Shown: positions 18,082 to 27,036, counted from the stretch's first letter. The stretch is 64,000 bases of DNA from Parabacteroides gordonii MS-1 = DSM 23371 (GCF_000969825.1 NZ_KQ033920.1:778917-842916), one strand, 5' to 3'. Numbers and translations: made by a program. Notes: generated from the letters alone by a model not told the origin.

Positions 18082-20706
18082 TTAAAACCGGATCGTCATC
18101 TCGGCTCCATAATATAAACCAGGATTTTGAATCGTATATTGTTGTGTGCTACTGGTGTATTTCTTTGGATTCGATTGCGTAAAATTATTGGCACAAAAAG
18201 CAACTGATACATAGCGCCCTATCTCTTTCGTTACCCGAAGATTCAACAGGAAATAGGGGCCGAACGAATCTTCCTGATACCGGGTCAGTGTGCCAGCATC
18301 CAGCACCAGATCAGCGAAACGTTTATCGTTCGCCATTTCCGGAGTGAAGGGATGTCGTACTCCATCACTATCCATATAATATACTGGATTGAGACGTTTA
18401 CGATGTTCTATATCGGTCATCGGATCTCCATCGAGCCGGTTCCCATTATCGTCGATCAGGTAAACGGGATTATTGTAACTGCTTTCCATGCCACGGCGTT
18501 GTTTATCCATCCATACGGCCTGTAAAGTTAAAGTAGTGATCAAACCGATGCGGGGTAACTGGGTGATGAACTGGAAACGGGTATTGAATTGTTGCCAAAC
18601 CCGCAAATTGGCGGCCAGGTGATCTGCTTCATAAATACCGACATACGGATATGGCTTGCCATTCAGCTCAACCTGGGGATACACTGCTGACAATGCCGTG
18701 TTTTTTTCATGTAACTTTAAATAACTGCCACTGATAAACAGTGAAGTATGCAAAGTATTCCAGTGCCCCATATCGAATGTATATTCAATGCCTTGTTTCA
18801 ATTGCTCAATACCATTTTCCGGGGAAGTGAAAGTGGCGAACGTTGCAAGGGTAGTGTAGGAGAGAGGCTTCCCGTTGTTCACTACCCCATCGGGAGTCAG
18901 TTCGGGATATTCCCCTTTACCGGTTAACGGATCGTAACGTCGGTATGTAAAAGGTTCAGCTTGTTCCGTTGTGCTGAATCCATTCTGAAGATGCTCTCTG
19001 AACCATACAATATCGGCAGTCATTTGTCCTAGCCGCAGGTTAAGTCCCAACTCCAATTTTCGGTTTACCGGTAAGCGCAAATTTGGATTAAAAGTATGAT
19101 CGGTCACAAAAGTATGCATCACAGTCAGTCGCTCGTTATTCTCCATATCATTATAAGTAAAGCTATTTTTATCGGTATAGGATTTATCCGGATACAAATA
19201 GGCTAAGACCGGCATCTTACGCATCAGTCCCCAACCTGCGCGTATACTAAGGTGTTTCAGTAGTGGATTTTCATTTTGTTCCAACAGAATCTGTCTGACG
19301 TTGATACGCGGATCTGCTGTCGGGGCATAACGCAATGCCTCTGTTTGCAGTTTGGTGAAACGTACACCAGCTTGTATTTCAGTTCTCATCTTTCCTGTAT
19401 GGAAAGTGACCTTATCTTCTGCGAAAGCTGTATATTGATGTACAAAGGGAATACTCCGAAAAGAACGGGTACGCATTCGGATCATTTCCAACGACGGGCG
19501 GAGAGGGTCGAACTGAATACCTTCTCCACGGTTACCCTCTGTCCCCATTTCCAGACCAAGCATAAAATGATTATATACATTATTCGATAGTGTACTTCTG
19601 AGATTGGCCGTAAGTGACGCATCTGCGGATAACGGTTTCCCTTCCACCGAAAGATCGCTGAAGTAGTTGGGAGCTAAAAATATACCGGCCTGCTCACCCG
19701 GCTGACGGGTATAAGTTGTTACCTGCTGCGTGCTTGAGTAATATATACTCGATTCATTCTTCTGGTAACTATAGGTCAATCCGGCATGATATTCCAAGTT
19801 TGAAATCCAGGATTTATTTAAATCCCAGCGTCCGTTTGCCGAGAATGAAAAGCCCCGGTTAAAGGCTTTCTGATATTCACCGTCAATAGTGTTGCGACCT
19901 CCGCCTCCTTTATCCAGTGTCCAATATCCCCGCAAATTAAAACGAAGTGATGCCGTAGCAAAGTCTTTCGCATGAGCTATTTGAATACCTATCCGTTGAA
20001 ATGTTTGTTCCGGCAGTCGGGGATCTTGCGATGAAAGTGCATAATCTGCTCCCAGGTAGAGAATACCTCCATTCGCTCCCATAGCCATACCTTTACCTAT
20101 AGAAGCAAGTTTCTCAGTTGCCGTAAAACGCAATCCCACCGTATAAGGTTGCAATCCGGCTTTCGAGTTTACCAATACAACGCCGCTGGTAGCATCCCCA
20201 TAGCGGGCCGAAGGCACTCCGCGTATCACCTCTACAGATTCTATGGAAGCAGGTGAAATCGAACGGACATCAAATCCTGAAAGAGCAGAACTGTTAAACA
20301 GGCTACCTTGACCTTCAAGTCCCAGTTGCTGCATATTCATATTATTGTTCATTCGCACTCCATCTACCAGTATAGCGGTTCCCAATGCATTTGTCGCATT
20401 CTCGTATGTAGCACTACGGACTGTGAAGACAGCAGGAGAATTCAAATCAGGATTACGGGTAAGTACGCCAGGTAATAATTGGGACAAGTCTGATAAATCA
20501 GTCGCTTGTATATGCCGGATGGCATCGTGCCCAATCAAGGAACTGGTACCCGGTGCATCTGATGGAGTAGCCGTGACTACCACCTCCCGGAGCCGGATAT
20601 TACGCAGGGTATCAGGTACTGTTATTTTCTCTTGCCCGTTAATTATTAACGAACAAAAGACAAAGAAAATTACCTCAAAAGCTTTCCTGCAGCTATGCTT
20701 ATTCAT
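18082..20706 (-). CDS. TonB-dependent outer membrane receptor
   Basis: 874 residues. After the signal peptide comes a plug domain at about 30-170 with LRNIRLREVVVTATPSDAPG (TonB-box-like region), LSQLLPGVLTRNPDLNSPA, ILVDGVRMNNNMNM and ESVEVIRGVPSARYGDATSG. A 22-strand barrel follows, ending in YYGAEMTIRF with the C-terminal Phe. There is no N-terminal carboxypeptidase-like repeat and no SusD partner, so it resembles siderophore, heme or vitamin receptors more than glycan SusC. It heads the operon with DUF4876, DUF6850 and ferredoxin genes. The substrate is not determined; metal or cofactor uptake is inferred. Confidence 0.9.
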   Translation of the reverse strand: MNKHSCRKAFEVIFFVFCSLIINGQEKITVPDTLRNIRLREVVVTATPSDAPGTSSLIGHDAIRHIQATDLSDLSQLLPGVLTRNPDLNSPAVFTVRSATYENATNALGTAILVDGVRMNNNMNMQQLGLEGQGSLFNSSALSGFDVRSISPASIESVEVIRGVPSARYGDATSGVVLVNSKAGLQPYTVGLRFTATEKLASIGKGMAMGANGGILYLGADYALSSQDPRLPEQTFQRIGIQIAHAKDFATASLRFNLRGYWTLDKGGGGRNTIDGEYQKAFNRGFSFSANGRWDLNKSWISNLEYHAGLTYSYQKNESSIYYSSTQQVTTYTRQPGEQAGIFLAPNYFSDLSVEGKPLSADASLTANLRSTLSNNVYNHFMLGLEMGTEGNRGEGIQFDPLRPSLEMIRMRTRSFRSIPFVHQYTAFAEDKVTFHTGKMRTEIQAGVRFTKLQTEALRYAPTADPRINVRQILLEQNENPLLKHLSIRAGWGLMRKMPVLAYLYPDKSYTDKNSFTYNDMENNERLTVMHTFVTDHTFNPNLRLPVNRKLELGLNLRLGQMTADIVWFREHLQNGFSTTEQAEPFTYRRYDPLTGKGEYPELTPDGVVNNGKPLSYTTLATFATFTSPENGIEQLKQGIEYTFDMGHWNTLHTSLFISGSYLKLHEKNTALSAVYPQVELNGKPYPYVGIYEADHLAANLRVWQQFNTRFQFITQLPRIGLITTLTLQAVWMDKQRRGMESSYNNPVYLIDDNGNRLDGDPMTDIEHRKRLNPVYYMDSDGVRHPFTPEMANDKRFADLVLDAGTLTRYQEDSFGPYFLLNLRVTKEIGRYVSVAFCANNFTQSNPKKYTSSTQQYTIQNPGLYYGAEMTIRF

Positions 20707-20750
20707 CTTCTCTTTTGTAGATTACCTACTGTTAAAAGCCTTATGGCAGT

Positions 20751-20774
20751 ACAAAATAAGCTATTTTATTTTGT
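20751..20774. promoter_or_regulatory. 9-bp inverted repeat in the divergent promoter region
   Basis: ACAAAATAA, six bases, TTATTTTGT: a perfect 9-bp inverted repeat 45 bp before the TonB receptor start and 84 bp before the divergent AraC gene. The position and symmetry fit an operator for a dimeric regulator; which one is unknown. Confidence 0.4.
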
Positions 20775-20832
20775 TCACTTATCGTCTGAAAATAAAAAAA
20801 CAAAGAAACCTGCATTTATAAACTTTAGTAAG

Positions 20833-20840
20833 TACATTTG
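20833..20840 (+). promoter_or_regulatory. -7 element of the AraC gene
   Basis: TACATTTG matches the Bacteroidales -7 consensus TAnnTTTG and lies 17 bp before ATG 20858. No clear -33 element was seen. Confidence 0.45.
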
Positions 20841-20857
20841 CATTCAGAAATGTTTTT

Positions 20858-21979
20858 ATGTTATCATTATTATTTCAGATTTTAGTTATTTGTACTTCCT
20901 TATTAGCCTGGGGTGTTTTAAGCATCGCCGGGATTTCTTTGTTACAATATGGCAGATATAACAAAAAGACCATACTTACAACTTTCATCACGCTGGTACT
21001 CTGTGTTGTATCCTTTTACAACAGTTGGTATGAAGGACTCTTCCTTTTCAGAAAGATTGCCCTTATTTCCAGTTTGAACAGCTGGGCTTTCACATTGCTC
21101 ACTCCCTTGTTTTATTTGTATTTCCGTTTTCGGATAACTAATCGTTTACCGGATGCCCGGCAATGGAGACGACACTTACTTCCTCCGGGAGTATTAACTG
21201 TTATTTATGTAGCGATGACATTATTCAATCCGGTACCTGATAAATTGATCTATAGCTGGCATGAATTCGGACTTGATCGCTCTGCCTGGTGGGTCTCTTT
21301 CCGTATCAGTTGTTATTTGCTTCTGGCGGTACAATTGTTTGTTTATCTGCCTCGTCTTTTAAGCAGAATAAACGATAATACACCGCAAATACAAATTATT
21401 AAAAGAGAGTTATTATGCGTTTTATGTTTCATATTCATTTCTGTAATGAGTATGCTTACTCCGAGTTATATATGCAATATTCTGTATAATCTGTCACTTA
21501 TTCTTATTGGTGTATATTTATTGAAACGGTCCGTATTTTACCGGACTGTAAAGCGTAAAATAGGCTTTTACCTATTACCTTATTTTTTCATCAGAACTGA
21601 AGCTAATCCAAAAGATAAAATAGAAGTATCTACTCAATTCAACCAGGAAGAGGGAGAGCGGATAATCAGTCTATTAAAATCACCGGATATCCTGCACAAT
21701 CCAGATCTGACCCTAAAAATACTTGCCAGTGAACTTGGCACGAATGCCACTTCATTAAGTCATTACTTTAATCAGCAATTAGGAGTTCGCTTTTCTGATT
21801 ATCTGACGGCTCTTCGTCTGGATGAAGCAGAATCATGGTTAAAGGATACCAATATAAAGGTAATAGAAATTTCCGAGTTGGTGGGCTTTCAAACTTCATC
21901 TACGTTCTATCAGGCTTTTAATGCGCGACATCATATGCCACCTTCCCAATGGAGAAAGAAAATGAAGCTTAATTCCTAA
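20858..21979 (+). CDS. membrane AraC-family regulator
   Basis: 373 residues. The first 225 hold about six or seven hydrophobic segments (for example LLFQILVICTSLLAWGVLSI and LYNLSLILIGVYLLKRSVF). The last 100 are an AraC helix-turn-helix (LKILASELGTNATSLSHYFN, then VIEISELVGFQTSSTFYQAF with the closing PPSQWRKK). Membrane-anchored AraC proteins of this kind sense a signal at the inner membrane. It is divergent from the TonB receptor operon, with a shared 150-bp promoter region, and is therefore a likely regulator of it. Confidence 0.88.
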   Translation: MLSLLFQILVICTSLLAWGVLSIAGISLLQYGRYNKKTILTTFITLVLCVVSFYNSWYEGLFLFRKIALISSLNSWAFTLLTPLFYLYFRFRITNRLPDARQWRRHLLPPGVLTVIYVAMTLFNPVPDKLIYSWHEFGLDRSAWWVSFRISCYLLLAVQLFVYLPRLLSRINDNTPQIQIIKRELLCVLCFIFISVMSMLTPSYICNILYNLSLILIGVYLLKRSVFYRTVKRKIGFYLLPYFFIRTEANPKDKIEVSTQFNQEEGERIISLLKSPDILHNPDLTLKILASELGTNATSLSHYFNQQLGVRFSDYLTALRLDEAESWLKDTNIKVIEISELVGFQTSSTFYQAFNARHHMPPSQWRKKMKLNS

Positions 21980-22175
21980 TGAAGATATTCCGATATTATA
22001 TATTTTATTCTTAAATCATAAATAAAAAAGCACTTAGCTCAACGTTTAATAATCTGATAATAAGAATAATATAAAAATAATTGAATAAGAAACATTCTGG
22101 AATTACAAAACCTGGCTTCCTACTTATTTTTGTTGACATAACCAAGGCTCATTAAGCCTATAAACATGAAACAAA

Positions 22176-22577
22176 ATGAACACACTCAATTTTAAGGAAC
22201 AAACACAGGTAGAAACGGCAGCTAATGCATCAAGTTGCACAGATAAAAACACATTAGATAATATCTTTATCAAAATTCAGGATCACTTCCGTAAAATATC
22301 ATTTAGTGATATTCTTTATATTGAAGCATCGGGAAGCTACTGTAATTTCTATTTACAGACAGGTAAAATAACAGTATCATACACACTGGCTGAAACGATG
22401 CAACATCTATCGGAACTTTTATTCCTCCGGGTACATCGTTCTTTTATTATTAACAAGAATCATGTCACCAGTTATATAGGTAATACATTTTATATCGGCG
22501 AACATATGATCCCTATCGGCAGGCAATATAAAAAAGAAATATTATCCCATTTCAACATATTGGGAACAATCGGTTGA
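22176..22577 (+). CDS. stand-alone LytTR DNA-binding protein
   Basis: 133 residues. Residues 28-130 form a LytTR domain: KISFSDILYIEASGSYCNFY, then LRVHRSFIINKNHVTSYIGN and IPIGRQYKKEI. It lacks the receiver domain found in the response regulator at 28380-29138, so it is not controlled by phosphorylation in the usual way. It lies 196 bp after the AraC gene and 42 bp before a second small AraC-type gene, probably co-transcribed with that. Confidence 0.85.
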   Translation: MNTLNFKEQTQVETAANASSCTDKNTLDNIFIKIQDHFRKISFSDILYIEASGSYCNFYLQTGKITVSYTLAETMQHLSELLFLRVHRSFIINKNHVTSYIGNTFYIGEHMIPIGRQYKKEILSHFNILGTIG

Positions 22578-22619
22578 ATTGTTGGTATTATCTCATTGCA
22601 CTAATTAATGATATTATAA

Positions 22620-23195
22620 ATGGAATCTTTAATAATAGTCTTCCTGATTCTCTTGTTGAATACTGAGCTAGAACATAAAATTGCAGAACAACAAAAGATA
22701 ATTGAATATTATCAGTTATATAGTTTTATTTCACTGGTTATTTTCATATTGTTAGGCTATATGATCTATTATTATCGTCGTCAGAAAAAGAATGAATTGG
22801 TGGCTGTTAAAGGAGAAAACTCTCTTTCGGTTATTGAAGAATGCAAAGAAGAGTTTGAATCAATTTATGCTTCGATTATCCGGTTTATCGTTATCGAAAA
22901 GCATTATCTGGATAAAGGTATTGATATAGCAAAAGTAGGAAAATGTTGTCATATCAATAAAGAGCTTGTCAATAAGGCTCTGAATGCAAAAGCCAATATG
23001 ACACTCCTGGAACTGGTGAATAATCATCGTCTGGAATATGCCTGCACATTATTATTGGACGATAGCAATAAAACCGTAGATGCAGTAGCTGACGAATCGG
23101 GATTTAAGACGACCCGTACGTTTTTACGTCAGTTCAAGTCCAAATACAAAATGTTACCAAGTGAGTACCGTCATATTGAAAATTCTTCCGACTGA
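22620..23195 (+). CDS. small single-pass membrane AraC-type regulator
   Basis: 191 residues. After a first hydrophobic stretch (MESLIIVFLILLLN) and a short helix, a membrane segment at about 36-53 (LYSFISLVIFILLGYMIYYY) leads to a cytoplasmic part. This ends in an AraC helix-turn-helix: IAKVGKCCHINKELVNKALN, then VDAVADESGFKTTRTFLRQF with MLPSEYR. It looks like the C-terminal half of the TPR/HTH type at 13172, without the sensor. It is followed by a strong terminator. Confidence 0.75.
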   Translation: MESLIIVFLILLLNTELEHKIAEQQKIIEYYQLYSFISLVIFILLGYMIYYYRRQKKNELVAVKGENSLSVIEECKEEFESIYASIIRFIVIEKHYLDKGIDIAKVGKCCHINKELVNKALNAKANMTLLELVNNHRLEYACTLLLDDSNKTVDAVADESGFKTTRTFLRQFKSKYKMLPSEYRHIENSSD

Positions 23196-23217
23196 TAATT
23201 TCTGAGGGGATATAAGC

Positions 23218-23254
23218 AAAAAAGCTACATCAATAATTTTGATGTAGCTTTTTT
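23218..23254 (+). terminator. Rho-independent terminator
   Basis: AAGCTACATCAA, loop TAATT, TTGATGTAGCTT and then TTTT. A perfect 12-bp stem with an A-run before and a T-run after, between convergent genes, so it can serve both strands (AraC-type gene at left, NigD-like gene at right). Confidence 0.9.
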
Positions 23255-23301
23255 GTTCCGGTATATTTTATTTACCACTCTTAAATTGATATACCCTGTA
23301 T

Positions 23302-24042
23302 TTATTTCAGATTCAACACACTTCTTTCGTCACCAATTGAAGATTTTCCAGGAGTAGCCTTACGCGTACAATAATCAAACTCTACCGATTTATCTCCGAC
23401 GGGCGATTTCCACTTCAATTTCAGTTTAACCGTTTTACCTTCTGTATCAGGCAGACTACCCAGGTTGAATGCAACCAATCCATCCCCTTCGACTCCATAA
23501 ACATCTCCATAAGCATTGTGGCGGAATTCCACTTCATAAGGATTAGCCGGATCCTGGCTTGCCAGCAAGTTTACAAAATGAGCTTTGTTACGATCTCCCC
23601 AGTTTGTTCTGAAACGGAGTGTCAGATAACCATCTTCTGCAATAGTAACCCAATCTCTAATCATATCTACGGGATCGGTACCATATACAGAATCATTTTC
23701 TACTCCCAGATCCGGTGCTATTTGTTTTGTCAGGATACTGTCTATCCAATTTACATAGACAGCTTTACTATAGCCTTCAGCGGGCTCATTCACTTCCCTG
23801 CAATTAACCAAAGCTCTTACTTCTTTGTTTCCGTAAGGAGAAGAAGCAATGTTTACAGGTAATAAGGTTGTAGTGTCATCCAGTTGCAGGAAGAACGAAT
23901 TGTCGCTAACCGGCTTTACTGTTACAAGGGCGTTTGGCGTTAGATACCCATAATTATAGTCATCATCATCCAAACAAGATTGAAAGGTTAAAGAAGTAAA
24001 TAATACTCCCGTGGCCATTAAAAGTAATTTCAACGTCTTCAT
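23302..24042 (-). CDS. NigD-like lipoprotein
   Basis: 246 residues with lipoprotein signal ending LTFQSC then LDDDDYN, an acidic surface-export motif. The body, with YGYLTPNALVTVKPVSDNSF, LVNCREVNEPAEGYSKAVYV and then DPVDMIRDWVTIAEDGYLTL and FRHNAYGDVYG, is the NigD-like pattern (OB-like N-terminal and beta-sandwich C-terminal domains). NigD was first linked to bacteriocin loci in Bacteroidales, but most members have no known function. It is monocistronic and ends in a shared terminator. Confidence 0.9.
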   Translation of the reverse strand: MKTLKLLLMATGVLFTSLTFQSCLDDDDYNYGYLTPNALVTVKPVSDNSFFLQLDDTTTLLPVNIASSPYGNKEVRALVNCREVNEPAEGYSKAVYVNWIDSILTKQIAPDLGVENDSVYGTDPVDMIRDWVTIAEDGYLTLRFRTNWGDRNKAHFVNLLASQDPANPYEVEFRHNAYGDVYGVEGDGLVAFNLGSLPDTEGKTVKLKLKWKSPVGDKSVEFDYCTRKATPGKSSIGDERSVLNLK

Positions 24043-24175
24043 AGCTTAATATCACTAAATTATTAAATGTTTATATCAGTGAAGATGGATAAGAGTTTGA
24101 AAATGCTGCAAAGAAGGTTGATAAAATATATTAATAAACTTCTTGTGATCTTTAAATAATCGATTATTCCTGCTC

Positions 24176-24348
24176 ATGGAAGAAGGAGCAATAACCAGTC
24201 AGGGATTCGGTACGTTTACACTATGGCCGCAGAGTGAACGTACCGGACGTAATCCACAAACAGGCTCTCCTCACTAATCCCGGCTCGCAACAGCATAAAA
24301 TTCAAACTGGGAAAAGACCTGCTTAAGTTCCTGAATAAGGGGGAATAA
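24176..24348 (+). pseudogene. remnant of an HU/IHF-type DNA-binding protein gene
   Basis: ATG 24176 gives EEGAITSQGFGTFTLWPQSE followed by RTGRNPQTG, the DNA-binding arm of HU/IHF (GFGTF...R.GRNPQTG). A stop (TAA) follows SPH, and the C-terminal part, PARNSIKFKLGKDLLKFLN, resumes in another frame and ends at TAA 24348. The N-terminal dimerisation helices are missing. This is therefore a truncated and frameshifted copy. The rest of the 332-bp gap between the NigD-like and GH43-like genes has only AT-rich promoter-like sequence and a hairpin. Confidence 0.75.
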
Positions 24349-24354
24349 TGCGTC

Positions 24355-24389
24355 AATATGCCAATGTGCCATTATCACATTGGCATATT
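24355..24389 (+). terminator. 14-bp perfect hairpin followed by T-rich sequence
   Basis: AATATGCCAATGTG, 7-base loop, CACATTGGCATATT, then ATTTTT on the plus strand. It ends the HU remnant and overlaps the last codons of the GH43-like gene on the other strand, whose stop lies at 24375 inside the hairpin. Confidence 0.7.
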
Positions 24390-25364
24390 ATTTTTAAGCC
24401 GCTTCAGCTCTTCACGGGTAATCGGTATGACCGAGCCATGACGGGGATGGAAATCCATTGAGATAGTGTGGTCTATCACTTTGAAATTCTTTAGATCCTT
24501 ACTTTCCGTAAACTGATACTTGCCTTTCATATAGACATCATACATTAAAATGTAAGTGTCGGAACCGATCAGTTTGAAAACGCTCGATCCTTCCACGGCA
24601 TCCGTTGTCTGTTGCTTGTATCCGTCGTATTCAGTCCATTGGCCGGAAGTAAGAGAAGAAGTTGTTGCCAGTTTGATACCATTCCCATGTCCTTCGGTCT
24701 TATAAAACATGTAGAAAGTGCCGTCTTTATAGATTATGTCGCCGTCGATGCAGGATTTACCGTTTTCGGGGAAGAATAACTGTTTCGGTTCTCCTTCAAT
24801 GTCGGTAAAATCTTTGTTAGCATATGCATAATAGATAATATCCGCACCGTCACCATGCAGCATAGACCAATAAACCATATACTTTCCTGCTTGCGGATCA
24901 TAGATCGTTTGCGGAGCCCATACACGTTTCAGGTCTTCCTGTCCTGCATACTTTTCCTGTATATTGATTACGCTTGACGACCAGTTCACCAGGTCGGTGG
25001 ATTTCAATAAAACCATCGCACGGTTGGAGTCCCATCCCTTAGAGGAAGTCATGTCGGTAACTACCATATAGAACGTTTTCCCATCCTCGCAACGCAGGAT
25101 ATGAGGATCGCGTACACCGCCGGTCGAACTAATCTTTTTCGAGTCGATAACAGGCTGATTGTTGTTCAGCGCCTTGTAATTATAACCGTCTTCGCTCACT
25201 GCGAAATGTATGGCTTCCTGCTCTACATTGTTTCCGGTGAAGTAGGCAAAGAGATAAGCTACATAATCTTTCTCCTGTTGGTTTTCAGCCTGCACATAAC
25301 TGCAAATATGCAAGGACAAACATAGGAATGTTGCCCATAATACATTGAATCCGTTCTTTTTCAT
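24375..25364 (-). CDS. GH43-like secreted glycosidase
   Basis: 329 residues with a signal peptide (ends SYVQA). It is a five-bladed propeller type: AYLFAYFTGNNVEQEAIHFA, then GGVRDPHILRCEDGKTFYM with the RDP-aspartate that is the usual GH43 base, KRVWAPQTIYDPQAGKYMVY and DAVEGSSVFKLIGSDTYILM with the candidate catalytic Glu in VEGS. Related enzymes act on arabinose, xylose or galactofuranose linkages; the substrate is not predicted. It has no lipobox, so it is probably periplasmic. No SusC/SusD neighbours, unlike a usual polysaccharide locus. Confidence 0.85.
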   Translation of the reverse strand: MKKNGFNVLWATFLCLSLHICSYVQAENQQEKDYVAYLFAYFTGNNVEQEAIHFAVSEDGYNYKALNNNQPVIDSKKISSTGGVRDPHILRCEDGKTFYMVVTDMTSSKGWDSNRAMVLLKSTDLVNWSSSVINIQEKYAGQEDLKRVWAPQTIYDPQAGKYMVYWSMLHGDGADIIYYAYANKDFTDIEGEPKQLFFPENGKSCIDGDIIYKDGTFYMFYKTEGHGNGIKLATTSSLTSGQWTEYDGYKQQTTDAVEGSSVFKLIGSDTYILMYDVYMKGKYQFTESKDLKNFKVIDHTISMDFHPRHGSVIPITREELKRLKNNMPM

Positions 25365-25459
25365 GATAATAAATTATAATATGTACGTGTCTTTCAATTG
25401 CACAAAGATAGGAGAATTTTCTTTTAATGCAAATTGTACACTTATTCCATATTATACAT

Positions 25460-26059
25460 TTATTGATTATGCAGGGCGTCCAGCAGGAGGGTAATGTTTA
25501 CCGTAAACAACCTGACGGAGATAGCCAGCAAAATGATCCCGAAGAATTTGCGTATGATATAGATCCCGCCTTTTCCCAGTAAACGCTCTACTTGTTTCGT
25601 CATACGAACCACAAAATAAACCCACAGCATATTCAGGATCAATGCCACGACTATATTTACACTGGCATATTCCGCCCTTAACGATAATAAAGTGGTAAAC
25701 GAGCCGGCACCCGCCAGCAGGGGAAAGACTAGAGGGACAAGCGTCGCTTCCTTGATCGGTCCCGTATTTTTAAAGATTTCGATATCAAGTATCATTTCCA
25801 GAGATAATAAGAAGATAACGAACGCTCCGGCTACGGCAAACGACTCAATATCCACGTGGAAGAGTTTCAGCAGGAAGTCACCGGCATAGAAAAAACCGAT
25901 CATCAACAGAAAAGAGATAACCGTCGCTTTCAGTGCGTTCACCTCTTTTCCCTTGTCTTTCAGGTTAATAATAATAGGAATAGACCCGATAATATCAATT
26001 ACGGCAAACAGTACGATAAAGGCACTGATCATTTGTTGGAAATTAAATTCTTCAAACAT
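25460..26059 (-). CDS. MarC-family membrane protein
   Basis: 199 residues with about six membrane segments: MISAFIVLFAVIDIIGSIPI, then MIGFFYAGDFLLKLFHVDIE and IESFAVAGAFVIFLLSLEMI, matching MarC (UPF0056). The family was once linked to multiple antibiotic resistance, a role later questioned; its function is unknown. It is divergent from the pantothenate kinase gene with a 128-bp gap, and about 95 bp from the GH43-like gene. Confidence 0.92.
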   Translation of the reverse strand: MFEEFNFQQMISAFIVLFAVIDIIGSIPIIINLKDKGKEVNALKATVISFLLMIGFFYAGDFLLKLFHVDIESFAVAGAFVIFLLSLEMILDIEIFKNTGPIKEATLVPLVFPLLAGAGSFTTLLSLRAEYASVNIVVALILNMLWVYFVVRMTKQVERLLGKGGIYIIRKFFGIILLAISVRLFTVNITLLLDALHNQ

Positions 26060-26158
26060 AACTAACCTTTCCTTTGAATATTAAACTTACTCCGTGAAGA
26101 TAGTAATTTTCTGCTATATAGTAATTCTATTGCCGTAAAGAATGCACAATAATTGTAG

Positions 26159-26166
26159 TATCTTTG
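26159..26166 (+). promoter_or_regulatory. -7 element of the pantothenate kinase gene
   Basis: TATCTTTG, a full match to the Bacteroidales consensus TAnnTTTG, 21 bp before ATG 26188. It overlaps a TTG that would give a longer ORF; this is a further reason to take 26188 as the start. Confidence 0.6.
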
Positions 26167-26187
26167 CGCAAACAGAACTTAAAAGTC

Positions 26188-27030
26188 ATGGGAATAGTAA
26201 TCGGTATAGATGTAGGAGGAAGTACCACCAAAATTGTAGGCATCGACGGGCAGGAAATAAAGAGTCCGATGTTTGTTCGGGCAACCGACCCGGTAACTTC
26301 ATTATTCGGGGCATTCGGCAAATATTTATATGATAATGACATTCCTTTATCAGCAGTTGAAAAAGTAATGCTGACAGGTGTTGGCAGTGCTTATATAAAC
26401 CAACCGTTATATGGTTTGCCAACAGCCAAGACCGATGAATTCCTGGCCAATGGGCTCGGAGCGCAGTATCTGACCCGGATAGAGAAACTGATCGTTGTCA
26501 GTATGGGGACGGGAACTTCTTTCGTCAAGGTGGAAGGGGAGAAGATAGAACATATCGGCGGCATAGGTATCGGGGGAGGAACAGTGCTTGGCTTATCCAA
26601 ATTACTTCTTAAAACACAGGATATACGGCAGGTTGTCCAGTTGGCCTTAAAAGGAGACATAACCAATATCAACCTGCAAATACAGGATATATGTAATATA
26701 CCGCTACCCGGACTACCTTTAGACGCGACAGCATCTACATTCGGTAAAGCCGATGCCAACTCTTCACAGGAAGATGTTGCGCTGGGTATTATTTATATGG
26801 TACTCCAATGCATCGGTCAGTCTGTCATATTAGCTGCATTGAACAGCGATATACGTGATTTCATACTGATCGGTAACCTGACGAAACTTCCTCAATGCAA
26901 AGACATATTCCCCAAACTGGAAGCGATGTACAATACCCGTTTCCACATTCCTGAATATGCAGAGTACCGTACAGCCATAGGAGCGGCACTTACCTATATC
27001 AATAAGAGAGAATACATGAAGGTTATTTAA
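26188..27030 (+). CDS. coaW: type II pantothenate kinase
   Basis: 280 residues from ATG 26188 (MGIVIGIDVGGSTTKIVGID). It has the actin-fold phosphate loops: GIDVGGSTTK at residue 5, MLTGVGSAYI near 62, VVSMGTGTSFVKVEG near 105, and IGGIGIGGGTVLGLSKLL near 125. The C-terminus has ILIGNLTKLPQCKDIF. It phosphorylates pantothenate as the first step of coenzyme A synthesis in the cytoplasm. The alternatives, BcrAD-type ATPases, lack this IGGGT stretch. It is a single gene ended by a strong terminator. Confidence 0.88.
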   Translation: MGIVIGIDVGGSTTKIVGIDGQEIKSPMFVRATDPVTSLFGAFGKYLYDNDIPLSAVEKVMLTGVGSAYINQPLYGLPTAKTDEFLANGLGAQYLTRIEKLIVVSMGTGTSFVKVEGEKIEHIGGIGIGGGTVLGLSKLLLKTQDIRQVVQLALKGDITNINLQIQDICNIPLPGLPLDATASTFGKADANSSQEDVALGIIYMVLQCIGQSVILAALNSDIRDFILIGNLTKLPQCKDIFPKLEAMYNTRFHIPEYAEYRTAIGAALTYINKREYMKVI

Positions 27031-27036
27031 TAAAAA

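Noticed and set aside
24375..25364. Polysaccharide utilisation locus around the GH43-like gene
   Set aside because: There is no SusC/SusD pair or second glycosidase beside it; neighbours are MarC, NigD-like and regulatory genes.
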